Below, one piece after another: positions 10,445 to 22,900 of a stretch of 64,000 bases of DNA (positions within the stretch are counted from its first letter, which is position 1; each line of letters begins with the position of its first letter). The notes under the pieces are model-generated. The model did no database searches, was not told the origin of the DNA, and was given only the letters and a program-made list of their open reading frames with translations. The stretch is from Euborellia annulipes. Lineage: Eukaryota > Arthropoda > Insecta > Dermaptera > Anisolabididae. A program made the position numbers and the translations under genes. Where the stretch lies: the NCBI GenBank assembly GCA_023213315.1, contig JAKCPI010009475.1:1-64000 (forward strand), in the 5' to 3' direction.

Positions 10445-11700
10445 CACCCCAGCGATGCCGGGCCGGGCTAAAAAACTGGATCTTAAAGAAGTTATCAGTG
10501 TTTGCATCAAAGAAAGCAAAAAGAGAAAATCGATTTTTTTAAATTTAGACATTATTCTTCCTACTTAATGGCATTATTCATTTTGATTTTTGTCATGTAG
10601 TAGTAAGTTAGACCTAAATAAATATATATATAAAATACTGTATATATATATTATTTTAAAAGGGTTTGGTTCAACAATATATAAAATCTACTGTGACACT
10701 TTCATAATGACTTTTAGAATACTCAGATTAAATTTTCTATTTTGGTATTTTTGTAAGGTCTATTTTCAATTCGATTAAGATCAAAACCCGTCCAATTTAT
10801 TTTGAGATGTATAATGAATTGTAATTGTATATATATAAGATAGGATTTGTTAAGTGGAATTTTATTAATTTTATTGTAATGATATATATACACATATACA
10901 TCTTTAATTATTAAAAATTAATTTTTATTAGAAAATTATTTTGACATAATTATAATATAATATAGAATGAGACATTTAGTTAAATATTAAAAAGGATTAT
11001 TTTTCCAGAATTAAAATTATGTGCTTAATACTATTATTATTATTATTAAATGACAATTCTTTAAGAAAAATTAAACTTACTGTATGTAATAATAATTTTT
11101 TATTCTTCTTTGAAGATTGATCTTTCAATTCTCCCATATGTCCGTTTCTTCAAAATAATAATCCATTCTTATGTAAATCATTATTGGGAGTTATTAGTAA
11201 TGTAGAGTTAGACAAGGATTGGAGATTAGTTTCTAAATAATATTGTGAAATATTATAATTTATTTTTTTAATAAGAAAAATGAAATTATTCGTTTTTCTT
11301 TTAAAAATATTATAGTTAGTAATTATTATGTTATGGGTTTTTAAGAAATAAACCCTTATTTTTCTTTGTAAGGAGTAAACTAACAGATTATAATAAGACT
11401 TATTTGTCTTTTTCAGGCGATTGTTTCGTTGATTCATGAGTATCGCCGTTTCTGTCAGCCGAAGATCGTCCCCTAGAAGTAATCAAAAGAGATCAATATT
11501 TTGTTTCTTTAATATGTGTAAAATATATTGTGTGAGGAAAACTAGTGCTTGTTTTATATATATCTTGGAGGCAGGGAGAGGAAAAATACGCATAATTTCT
11601 AGTTTTTCAATATCCTTTTTTTTTTAAAGAGGTTGAAACAAGAAATTGAAACTTCGACTTGTCGGAAATTTGGTTTGGAAATGTATGCGAAATTCCAGTT
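10445..11700. other. Very AT-rich intergenic stretch
   Basis: No gene or repeat boundary is recognised. Frames of up to 95 codons exist but are dominated by Asn, Lys, Ile and Leu, as expected from base composition. Confidence 0.4.
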
Positions 11701-11704
11701 GCGC

Positions 11705-12048
11705 AAGTTTAAAATGTCGTTTTTTACTTTCTCTTATCTATGTATATATATAATATATATATAGAGAGAGAGAGAAAGTATTGGATTCATGTCAAAAATT
11801 CGATGATTTTGATGGATATACACGTTTTGAGGCCCCCTGAATCCAAAAGTGGTTTTCGTAACATGGTCTGTCTGTGAACAAAATCTCTTAAGAACAAAAA
11901 ACAAGAACTAGGAGGTTGAAATTTTATATTTAAGTCCCCCTGGGACGTGACACGAAGCTTTTCAACAAAATCGGCCAAAAAGTACTAGTACTTTACTGAT
12001 GCACTTTTTCAGTTTTTTTCGATTTTCTCAAAATTCACTCTAACGATC
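11705..12048 (+). repeat. Dispersed repeat R, copy 1
   Basis: It contains TACTTTCTCTTATCTATGTA, a TA microsatellite, AAAGTATTGGATTCATGTCA, CATGGTCTGTCTGTGAACAA and CAGTTTTTTTCGATTTTCTC. The same ordered blocks occur at 42456-42800 (same orientation), 47610-47975 (reverse) and 59318-59390 (reverse, partial). No coding capacity is seen. The mariner fragment that follows interrupts it. Confidence 0.7.
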
Positions 12049-12430
12049 GAAGACACGGCAGTCATTCTGCAGCATGACAACGCTCTTGTACATTCAGCCA
12101 AAGTGGTCAAAGAAACGATTTCTTCGCTTGGTTGGGGACTTCTATCCCACCCACCGGATTCACCAGACCTGGCGCCTTCTGAATATCATCTCTCTTCATC
12201 GATGGAGCATCACTTCAAAACTTTCGAGAATGTACGAAAATGGCTCGATGAATGGATATCAATTAAAGATGAAGCTTTCTTTTGGAATGGTATCCATAAA
12301 TTGTCCGAGAGATGGAAAAATGTGTAGAAAGCGAGGACCAATAAGCTTATTTTGAATAAAAAACGTTTTGATATTTTTCTTAAATAAGTCTTCTGGTAAC
12401 ATATTTCTTCTTGTGCTAATAAAAGTCAAG
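12048..12430 (+). pseudogene. mariner transposase C-terminal fragment
   Basis: Translation reads VILQHDNALVHSAKVVKETI, then LGWGLLSHPPDSPDLAPSEY with HLSSSMEHH, and KWLDEWISIKDEAFFWNGIH ending KLSERWKNV and a stop at 12325-12327. These are the mariner signatures HDNA (second catalytic Asp) and SPDLAPSDYHLF (third Asp). The N-terminal two thirds are absent, so it is a 5'-truncated relic fused to repeat R. Confidence 0.85.
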
Positions 12431-12559
12431 AAAATTAAAATATCTTCTGGCCTTTATCATTACAGATACGAAAATAATGTCCACAATGGAAATGAATATT
12501 AAATTGAATAGAGTATTTTTTTGAGTAATGAGGTTGGAGAATAACAACCAGCAGATTTA

Positions 12560-12670
12560 TTTTCAAAATTAAGAAAAGGCGAGGGGGTCCAGGGGGGCCA
12601 CTGTCTAGACACTCAAGGCGGGCTTGAGTCAGCTGACGAGGGGCCCAGGAAGGCGAAGCCCGCCTTCGCG
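12560..12670. repeat. GC-rich Helitron-like end fragment
   Basis: GGCGAGGGGGTCCAGGGGGG and GGCGAAGCCCGCCTTCGCGG stand out from the AT-rich surroundings. The same wording occurs at 15085-15120 (reverse), 16845-16910 and 51845-51920 (reverse). The GCCCGCCTTCGCGG part can form a short hairpin, as at Helitron 3' ends. This is a family guess from shared motifs. Confidence 0.4.
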
Positions 12671-12689
12671 GCTGATATAATAATAAATT

Positions 12690-13018
12690 GAAAACCCTAA
12701 ATGACCTCTGTAGCCGGAAAGGCCAATTTAAAAAAGGAGGTATTGATAAAATTTAAAAAAGCCTTTTTTGGTATTTTAGGCCATTTAGACCTTTCTCATA
12801 TAGCACAGGAGCAAATAGAAGAGATTTCTTCGCAGCTGCAACTTTGGAATATTCAAAACAAAACGTTCCTTCAAAGTCAATATTTGTTCCCAAAGCTGAG
12901 AGTTCCCTGCAGGATCATTGATCAGAAATCCAATACTGTGCTGGTAAAATCAGTATGTTCTCAAATAAATGATTTTAAAAAAAGACAAAATATCATATCA
13001 CGGCAAAATTGTAAATAA
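12690..13018 (+). other. Unassigned open frame over SINE-tail remnants
   Basis: A 105-codon frame begins in a SINE tail (AAATGACCTCTGTAGCCGGA). It is followed by an inverted tail (TTTTGGTATTTTAGGCCATT) and then a stretch reading IAQEQIEEISSQLQLWNIQN and LFPKLRVPCRIIDQKSN. I do not recognise the protein. Because the start is repeat-derived, only the part after about 12795 could be of other origin. It may be a remnant of an unknown element. Confidence 0.25.
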
Positions 13019-13019
13019 A

Positions 13020-13748
13020 TATAAAAAATATACCTTTATCATCTTATATTGTACTATTTTTTAAGAAATTATTAAGAATTTTTAGGATCCTATGATGGTG
13101 AGGGATTAAATGGTTAGTATAGTCCACCCACCATTTAATCCCCCTTTTGAACAGTCTACGTTTATGAACTAGAGATCGACTAGATTTGAAACGGGTCTTT
13201 GTGCGGAGGGAAAATGAATAATGAAATAAAAAATTAAAAAATAAATAAATAATGAGATTATCATTAGATTTTGAAAAAAGATCGAAGAGATTTTTTGAGG
13301 ATTTTAGTCAATTTTCAAAATGTAATAATAAATTCCAAATTTATAATTAAATGTTTACATTTATATATCATGATGAAAGAGGTGAAATAAAATTAATCAA
13401 AGGAATTTTTTTTTTGAGAAAAAAATAAAAAGGTTTTGTAGGTGTAATTTAAAATAAAAAAAAAAAAAAAATTATCTTAAATATTTTTATTTTTTTTTTT
13501 TAATGTTAAGGGTTTATACATAGTACATATTCTAGGATAAGTTAGTTTTTTTTTGCTTGGTCCAAACACCCAGTTCTTTTTTTATATATATATATAAACT
13601 TTATTTCAAAAATTTTATTATAAAAAAAAATACAAATTTAAAATGTAAACATTTATTTAATAAAATGGGTTATTGATGTGAGTTGCGGAGTTATTTTTTA
13701 AGGAAATGGGATGTGATTCTCATTTATTTTATTTTTTTAACAAAATCT
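13020..13748. other. 3' flank / probable 3' UTR of the SR gene
   Basis: AT-rich. On the minus strand AATAAA-type signals occur soon after the stop, within AAAAAATAAAATAAATGAGA at about 13740-13721 and again near 13660. A small hairpin (GGGATTAAATGGT and ACCATTTAATCCC) lies at about 13101-13142. No gene is seen. Confidence 0.4.
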
Positions 13749-16700
13749 TTACCTGCTCTTGCTTTTGGAGCGAGAGCGACGCTTGGTTGGTGAGCGGGAA
13801 CGAGTCCGAGACGCCCTTCGTTCAGACCTGTGTGCAGAAAAAATTTATATAAAATCTGTTCATTTGGATAGAAGGTAGCTGTAATCATAGAAAAACCATA
13901 ATCCATGCCACATGCCACTAGCCAAAGTCCTCGCATTTAATTACATATCTATTATTTTTTAAATTTAATAAAATAAAGGCATTTATATATTTTTATAACT
14001 CATTTACTTTTAACTTGGCATATGCATAATATAAAATATTAGAAAAAATTCAGTGTGTTGAGTTCTGAATTTAAAATTCAGAATGAACCTCTTCAAAAAT
14101 TAATCTGAATATCGCTTAAGGAGGCAAAGCGGTTCGCATGTTTTTGCCGATAAGATGGCGTTAGAGGTCTTAAAAAATTAGTCAAAAAGCCCAACTATTA
14201 TGAAAATTTGCCAAAAGATGGCAGAATGGTAGGGCTGCATTTAATCTCATGTATTTGTTTGATTTTCGTTGATTTTTTAATAATGAATAGTTTATAAATA
14301 TTATTATATATTATATATCATTTATAACAGCATAAAAATATATAAATATAGGCCTATAAGTGATCTGATAATGTCGGCTTGTTAGACTAGCCTGCCATCT
14401 TTTGCAAGAGTGGTAAACTAAAGATTCAATGTGCCCTCCTGATGCCCCTTAAATTAAAAAAAAAAATATTTCTATAATATAAATACCGTTATTAGTTACT
14501 TTTAAAATAGAGCCTTCATTTTATTAAATTGTATTTTAAAAGACAAATAGAAAATATACATTTTTATAAATAGTAAAAACAAAAATCTAAATAATATCAA
14601 TTAAATTTTACTTTTTTTATAATAAATTATATTTATTATATTATTTACAGTATATGTATCAAAAATCTTTTGTAAAAATAAGAATTTCAATAAATAGAGC
14701 AAGAAAAGAGATTAGATTATTCCAAGCTCGACTTTCTGCGGCTCATTTTTATTATTTTAAAGGGCCAAAAAAAGTGTTGAATGCTTATCAAAAACAAAAA
14801 AGAAATGCATCAGAAAATTTCTATTTTTCTCCTCTATAAAGTGTATATATATATATATATATATAAATGTAATTAATAGAAAAATTTTCTTTTTTAATCA
14901 TTTTTATTAATTATTCTCTTCTTGCCTAAAGTTGTGTAATTTTATAATTACTGTAGACTTCATTCAAATCAGTGGCGGTCTTTAAGGATAAGCCCAAAAA
15001 GGTCCCAGGATCCCTCAGTGGAAAAGAATAATTTCATATAAATCTACAAGAGCAAAGCCCACCCCGAAGACTGTGCCTCCTGGCCCCCCTTGCTCGCCTT
15101 TGGCGAGCAAATACATCAAATTTATTTTTACTCACTGTTTGAAAATTTTGAATTTCCCTCTCTGACTGAAGTTTTAAATTTTCCTATCTGATTCCACTTC
15201 CTGTCTCTGGCCAATCAGCCAGAGAGAGTGGTAAACAGGCACATAAAACGGAAGCCAGTGGCTAGCGCTTTATATATATAGTAATTTTTTTTATGTAATA
15301 AAATTTGACGGATTTTTTTAAATTTATATCAATTTCTCCTTCTCCAATTTAACAAATTTCGGACCCCACCTCACCTAGACACCCCCCTTCACCTAGACAA
15401 AATTCTGGGACAGCCACTGATTCAAATTATAAAAATTCCTTAAATGTTGTGTTTGTTAAGAATGCGATTGGACAATGGCTCAACGAGTGAATAATAATAC
15501 AAACTTATAGTTAAAAATTAGAATATATATTAAATATATAATAATGTTAGGTTTCAAAATTTTGTTTTTATATAATGTTTTTTTTTCTTTGATATATAAA
15601 AATAAAACAGTTCTGGTTGAACCAACCAAATGTAAAGAGAGTGACAAAGCATTGGGAGTCGTTTCTTATTTGTCTATGTCTGACGAGGGCCTCGGAGACG
15701 CCTGGCCGTTTCTGGCGGCCGACCCGTGCCCCCTAGAAACAAGTCACTTTTAGAGAGTGGCCTAAAAAATGTACTGCTACGTCCCACCAATCAAATCCAA
15801 AATTCCCGATGTGGTAAAATAAGTTCTGAAGTACTGGCCAAATAACAACTCCTAACTAATGAGTTGTTTGAACATACCTGCTCCTGGAACGAGTGCGGGA
15901 CCGGGAACGGCTTCGGTAATTATCAGCTGCCGAACGTGAACGTGAACGGGAACGAGAAGCACGTGGAGACCTGATCAATCAAAGAGAGTAGATTAATAGT
16001 CAACGAAAATACAATTTCTTAGAGATGGCAAAAACATCAGGTATGTTTTTCCATCGATTAAATGCTCAAATAGCATTTAAAAAATCATCTATGAAAAATA
16101 ACATCTCTTTATTTTTAAATTTTTTCTATGAGTGGAAATATTTTACAATGGATTTATGGAATATTAGAATAATATCATTGTCAGTGCACAATCTCTCCAC
16201 TCTTAAACTCAAGAGCTAAAAGGAAACCAGAAACTCCATGCTTAAAAATAAAATACTGAGAAAAAAAAGAAGAAATTATCCCCACTTGTTTGAAAAATAA
16301 AAATTTTTTGACAAGATTATTTATTTAGAAAAAATTCTTTATATTTCAAAAAAATAAGCGAAATGGTTCAAGAAAATATAATTTTTTTCAATTTTGAATT
16401 TTAAAAATTTGTAAATATATATATATCTTCTTTATATATATAATTCTTCTGTACGTGTGTATGTGACTGAACTCCTCCTAAACGACTGAACCGATTTTAA
16501 TGAAATTTTTTGTGTATGTTTGTGAGAGTCCCGGACAGGTTTTGTTTCACAAATAACAATAAGTTAATGAGTAATTAACCGTTAAAATAAGAAAAAATAA
16601 AAATTAGGAGAAATAGTTGCCATGGTAAGAAAATATAAATATTTACCCATGTTTACGATTTTTTTATTTATTTACATTTTGAATTCTAAAATATCGGCGT

Positions 16701-16909
16701 GTCTGTGTACCGGGAGAGTCCCGGAAAGGATATTATTCACAAAAAATCTTAAGTTCATGAATAATTAACCGTTAAAATAAACTCTATATATAAAAATGAA
16801 AAGGGAAAATGTATGTACCGGTATGTATATAAGCCGAAGGCGAGCAGGGGAGTCCAGGGGGCGCAGCCCCCGCTAGACGGAAAGCCCCGCCGAAGGCGGG
16901 GCTGCGTCA

Positions 16910-16944
<35 letters not shown>

Positions 16945-19900
16945 AAGATAAGTTTTCTCGGATTGAGTCGCGTGTGATGTTGATATTTACTCGACGTTTC
17001 GGCTCTCTTTCGAGAGTATGGAATTAGGGGGGAATTGTGTTCCCAATTCCCCCTAATTCCATACTCTTGAAAATGGCTCCAAAAGGAGAGTAAATCTCAA
17101 CATCACACGCGACTCAACCCGAGAAAACTCATCGCATACATCCAGTCGCGGAAACCTTCCAGAATATATATATATAAATATAGCAAAGAAAAAATATTAA
17201 TTTATCCATATGTGATGCGGAAAGTGAAAAGAGACCTCTTGTCGGAAATTTTATAAATTGGGTTATTGATATTTTATCGTAGAGGAAAATTTCCTGAACA
17301 TTTCAAGACCAAAATGGACTCTGATCAAACCATATATTTTGTAGGAAAAATATTTTTTTTTTTTATTTAATGTTAATAATTTTTTTTTTTTTTTTTAAAA
17401 AAACATTCACACTTTTTCTCATTCACACTCACAATCACACTCACATTCACACAGTCTTTTCGGCAACTTAGGCCATTTAAGACTTTAAACGATATCCGTT
17501 ATTTATAATTATACATATTGGGGTCCAGGCATTCTTATATAAGCCATTTGGTATCCAAATGCCTTATATAAAATCATCGGACTGCCTGGGGTCCGAACCC
17601 GCGACGTTTGGTATACGAGGTTAGCACGCTAACCTCTACGCCATGCCCCGAGGGCGATGTTAATAATTAAAAGGATAAATAATAATACATTTTTGAGAAT
17701 CGTCAAATTGAAATATTACATCCCTGCTACTCCTGTTAGCTACCACAATCAAGAAATGTTGTAAGAGAAAAAATTGGTCGTCTCATCAAAATAAAGCTAC
17801 TCACGGAATTTTAGCTTGATTGTAATAACTTGTAAAAATGGGCCTGGGCTCCCTGACTATAAACAATGATATAATCACATCGGTTTCCTTCAATTTTGTC
17901 ATCCACGAAATTCTGAGTGCTTGAGCATACACCTCTCATTTGAATGCTAATTAATTTTAAACTATTAGATTTATCCCATTATTATCCATATCGATATAAT
18001 CAAAGATACTTTATTAAACGTTGTTAATTAAATTTTGATTTAAAATAAATATACATTATTTTTTATCTCAAAGTAGAGTAACTGGATTCGAGCGTCACTC
18101 CCCAGGACTATGTTAAATTTGAAAAATATCTGATATTATTCACTGTTGATAAAATAATTTTGTGTTTTATCTAAGTTTAGGGTGTAAAGATAGCATTGGT
18201 GCCCAAATACGGGACAATATCCATCTTTTATTGTTATTTTTGTGTCGAAAATCAGCATGTAAACATTCAATTTGTCAGTAAGTAATATTTTAAAAATTTA
18301 TTAATAATTATGGGATGTTTGGCCTCATCAATAAAAAACACTCACATGTCTTGTTAAATATATCTATGACTCAGTTAAAGTCCGAATCGAGGTATTTTGA
18401 ATACTATTATCTTATTCAAATATATAGATCTCGAAAAATATTTAGCTATTAATAATTATTTCAACTATATATTGATTGGATTTGCTGTCTTTTCAATGTT
18501 ATATTAAATATATAAAAGAAAAGGAAAAGTATTCCATATCAATTAGCAGATTTTTTGTATTATATATAAAAAACGTCAGTCCCCTGGAGGTTTTTCAACC
18601 GTCCAAGGGGCTGACGAGCTAATATATTAATATATTATATATATATATATATATTAATACAAAAAAACAAAATCTGAGTGTTACTATATGAATACAATAA
18701 AATCAACTTATTGTCTATCAAAATTATTACAAAGAATTGAAATCAAAGTTACATATTGTGCATTTCAAATTCGACCCCAAAGTTAACCCATTTTTGTAGA
18801 ATGACCCCGAATTATTTTAGAGTGGTAGAGTTCTTGGCTTTTGGGATTCGCATCCCGTGACAAAAGTTTATTTCATATGGATTGGTTATCAATCAATTGA
18901 AATAAATAGTGACGGGGTCTAAATGGCCAAGGATGCCAAAAAAGACATTAATTAAATTACAAAATAAATTGTAATAATAATAAAAAAATTATACTTACAT
19001 GGTTAGGAAATATATCATTAGAAATGGTGATTATTTGGTGTACGAAAAAAAAGGTTAAACGACGATTTGAATAATTTAAAAAAATATTCTATTCTTCCTA
19101 AGTAGAATGTAGCTAGGTCGGCTTTCATGTGAATGTTCTAGATTTATTTTTGTTTTCCAATTAAAATGATCCCAGAGGAATTTTTACCTTCAATTCACGT
19201 GAGTGCCGATAGAGTCTCGAAGACAAGTCTTTATCTTTATAAATCCATTGTTTAAATTCTACTTTATGAAGCTTTCAACTAACAAGTGAAGTGGAGAGTG
19301 CGAGAGCAGAGATTCTCATAAGGCAACGTTCTTGCGAACGCGAGGACCGGCGAGGTTAGAAGAGCTAATAGCTTAAGGCCACGGCAAGGACTAGAAGACT
19401 CTGATCTCGGAGCACTTCTAGATGTCATAAAATTGATATCAAAGCAAGACAAACAACAGATACGTTTATCGAGAGGAAATCAAATATGTTTTTTTGCCTA
19501 AATTTTAACATGATAATAATAATTACCCTCAAAAAAGGTAAATGATCATTATCTGAACGGCAATAAAACATGTTCAATTTCAATTTCTTTTTTTTATGAA
19601 ACTTAGTTTTTCCAAGTTTTTTTTTCTAACCTATTATAAAATTTAGATTGAAAAAATTTAAAAAAAAAATATGAAAAAACATGGAAGTAAACTAAGCATT
19701 AAATTAGTAGGGGCTTTTAAGAAACCTAAGATTTAATCGAAATCAAATAAATTTATTTTTAATAATAAATTCCATTTTTTTTTTTAATGATATTTCTATA
19801 AAAATTAGGAAGAAAGATAGAAATAAAGAATTTGTTCAATTTTTATAAAGAAAATAATAAAATTTAAAAAAAAAATAATCAATTTTGGATTGGATTTATT

Positions 19901-22900
19901 TATAGGATAAAAGGATAAGAAAAGGATTTTTTTTTTATTGAGTGAAATCAAGGGTTGGTGAGCTCACCTGTAATTGTCTCGTGAACGGGACCTGGAACGG
20001 GATCTTGATTTCGAATAGTTACGTCCCCGGGAACGGGAACGGGATCGAGATCGAGACCGCGAATAAGAACGAGACCGGGACCGTCGAGTACGTGAATAGG
20101 AGCGCCGTGTTGGGAACCGGCTGAAAATACATAAACTTTATTATTAAAACTTTCCAATAAACACACTATTAGATTAATGAATAGAGTCTATGTAAAACAA
20201 CAGTAGATATATTCTTTGACTGCAGAAAGAGGTGTTATATTCAGAGAAGATAAAACAATTTCTTTAAAAATTATCTTCATTTTCATTTTTCTATGTATTT
20301 ACTGGCTTGTCTGACAAGTATGCGCAAGTAAATTTGTTTCGGCAACAAAATGCCTTCATTATCTAATTGCATATATTTGTCAGCCAAGTCAATAAATTCA
20401 CTGAAAATAAAAATCAAGATAATTTTTAAAGAAATAGAAGATTTAAGAATAAATAAAATTTCAATAAAGTTTTCCATATTCTTTTATAAAAACAACAAAA
20501 TAATCACATTAGAAAAGGCATGGACGTGTTTTAAAATTTCCACTCACTGTTCTTGATTTTCATATTGATAATAAAATTATGAAATATGTAAAACTTATAA
20601 TAATAAGCTTATTTAAATTAATAAATACTTGATTATATGTTTTTCATAATCACATCATGGACCCACAAATGATATATATAATTTTTGAAATATGTAATTT
20701 TATTAAATTTTTTCTTATTTTTCAAAAATATTTGATGAAAACTTTGACAACCCAATAAATTTGTGAAACTAATTTTTTGAAGATGATGATGGGATGCCAT
20801 TGAAATTGTTAGCTACAGTCGCAGCCATAAATCAACATAATAATATAATAAATTTTTTATACGCCACCACTATGTCGATCTTCATACAAATAATCTTCCT
20901 ACTTTCAACACTTTAATTATAAGAATTGTTCAGTGAGAGAGAATATTAAGCTCCACCCATGCGTTTTCTAAACATACTTGTGATTATTTAATTATTTTTA
21001 TAAAAGAAAATGAAAATCTCTATTGGAAATTTTCTAGGCTTGAACCATGAAAGTTTCGATTGAAAAATATATAATATTTTTTTAAAAACAAAGAAATAAT
21101 CAGAAGTAGAAAACGCTTGGGTGGGACTTAATATTGTCTCTCACTGTACAATCCCACATTTAGTTAGAAATTAGTTGATAAGTCGTTGCAACAAACTTAA
21201 ATTAATCTGAAATTACAACATCAACATCAACAAACGTACTTTTAAAAAAACTAGACTATTATAAGAAATTTTTCAATGCGGTTTTTTTTTTAATGAATTA
21301 AATTCATAAAGAATTATTGGAACATCGAGCTATAATTTTTTTAATGACTTATTAAAAAATTATAGTAATTAATTTTTTTGTTATCAAGTAAATACAAAAA
21401 AACAATCAGTTGCAATAATCTTTAATTTTTTTTAAATTTAAAAATGAATTTATTGTTATTATTAATCACATATTAATTAAGAAATTTTTAAAATAAGCTT
21501 AGATGATTTATTTAAAAACCAACTGTTAAATTAGTTCAGCATTCTTGCAATAGATGGCAGGCTAGTTTAACAGACGATATAGTATTAGCCTATATTTATA
21601 TATTTTTATGCTTTTATAAAAGATACATAATATATAATAACATTTATCAAGTATTTATTGTTAAAAGATCAATAAAAATCAACCAAATGCATTAAATATT
21701 ATTATTAGCTACCATTCTGACATCTCTTGGCAAATTTTAGAATTACTTGATTTTTGGGCATACTTTTTATGACACACAACGCCATCTTATCAGGAAAAAC
21801 ATGCGTAACCACTTCGCTCCCAAAAAACTCACATTCCTATGTGTTTTGTTTTTATTACAAAGATAGGATTTGCATTGATTTTTGTTGAAATAAATAAATA
21901 CATACCTTCTCCAAGTACGTCCTCGGAATCGGTTACACTCTCTGGCGAAGTGACCTGGTTCACCGCATTCGTAGCAACGATCATCCCCTGAGCCACGTCC
22001 ACGAGCATATCCACCTCCACCGCCGCCTTTGCCATTCGACATTTCAACTCGCACCCGCCGACCACAGACAGTTCTGAAAAAAAAATTAATAGAATATTCA
22101 TTTAGTAAAGAAACAACATACTAGATTTCTAACAGGTTTCAAACCAGTTTAAACCAGGGCTTGGGTGTCAGTGTCGGCATAAAATAAAATATAGGATTTA
22201 ACTACAAAACTGTAAAAATCTCTTTGAATTTCTCGGTGTCGGGATATTTTACTGCCAACAGTCTAACTCTGGTTAAACAATAATTATTAAAGAAACATAC
22301 AAAATTAGTGAAAAAAAAACTGTTTCTTGTTCAAGGATACTAGTCACTAAAAAATATTAAACCCTATGCAATTGCATATTCTATTTGCTAACATGTACAG
22401 TGAGGGTCAATATTAAGTCCCCATGCGTTTTCTACTTGTGATTATTTCATTGTTTTTATAAAAGAAAATGAAAATCTTTATTGGAAATTTTCATGGTTCA
22501 AACCTTGAAAATTTCCATTAAAAAATATATAATATTTTTTTTAAAAACAATGAAATAATTACAAGTACAAAACGCATGGGTGGGACTTAATATTGTCCCT
22601 CACTGTACGTCCCGGAAAACCAATTTCCTATCCGAATCATCATGCCCCCTTGGAACTAGAATTCAAATTCTATATTGCATATTAGGTGAATATTGCATAA
22701 AGTTGCATAATTAAAACTTTTTGAATAGCTACTTTTGGTTGGCAAGCACAGAACACAACTTTCGATTACCGTAGGAAAGAGGTGCGATTAGTCACACCAG
22801 ATTTTTTAAAATTAAATTTAGTTTTTATTGCGAGACCAATTTTTGTTTTTACTCTACACAGTCCTAATCACAAGTAGGAAACGCAGGGGTGGGACTTAAT

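Larger units (their letters stand above)
17660..19960. other. SR intron 4 (5' of transcript) and repeats
   Basis: Apart from the repeats listed at 18310, 18572 and 18806 I see no further features. The stretch 19300-19440 is somewhat GC-richer (CGTTCTTGCGAACGCGAGGA) but has no recognised identity. Confidence 0.35.

Noticed and set aside
11150..11437. 95-codon minus-strand frame
   Set aside because: Composition is almost only Asn, Ile, Leu, Lys and Tyr, as expected from AT-rich DNA; no family features.
21829..22101. 90-codon frame on the minus strand
   Set aside because: An alternative frame across exon 3 of the SR gene; the correct frame carries the CCHC knuckle.
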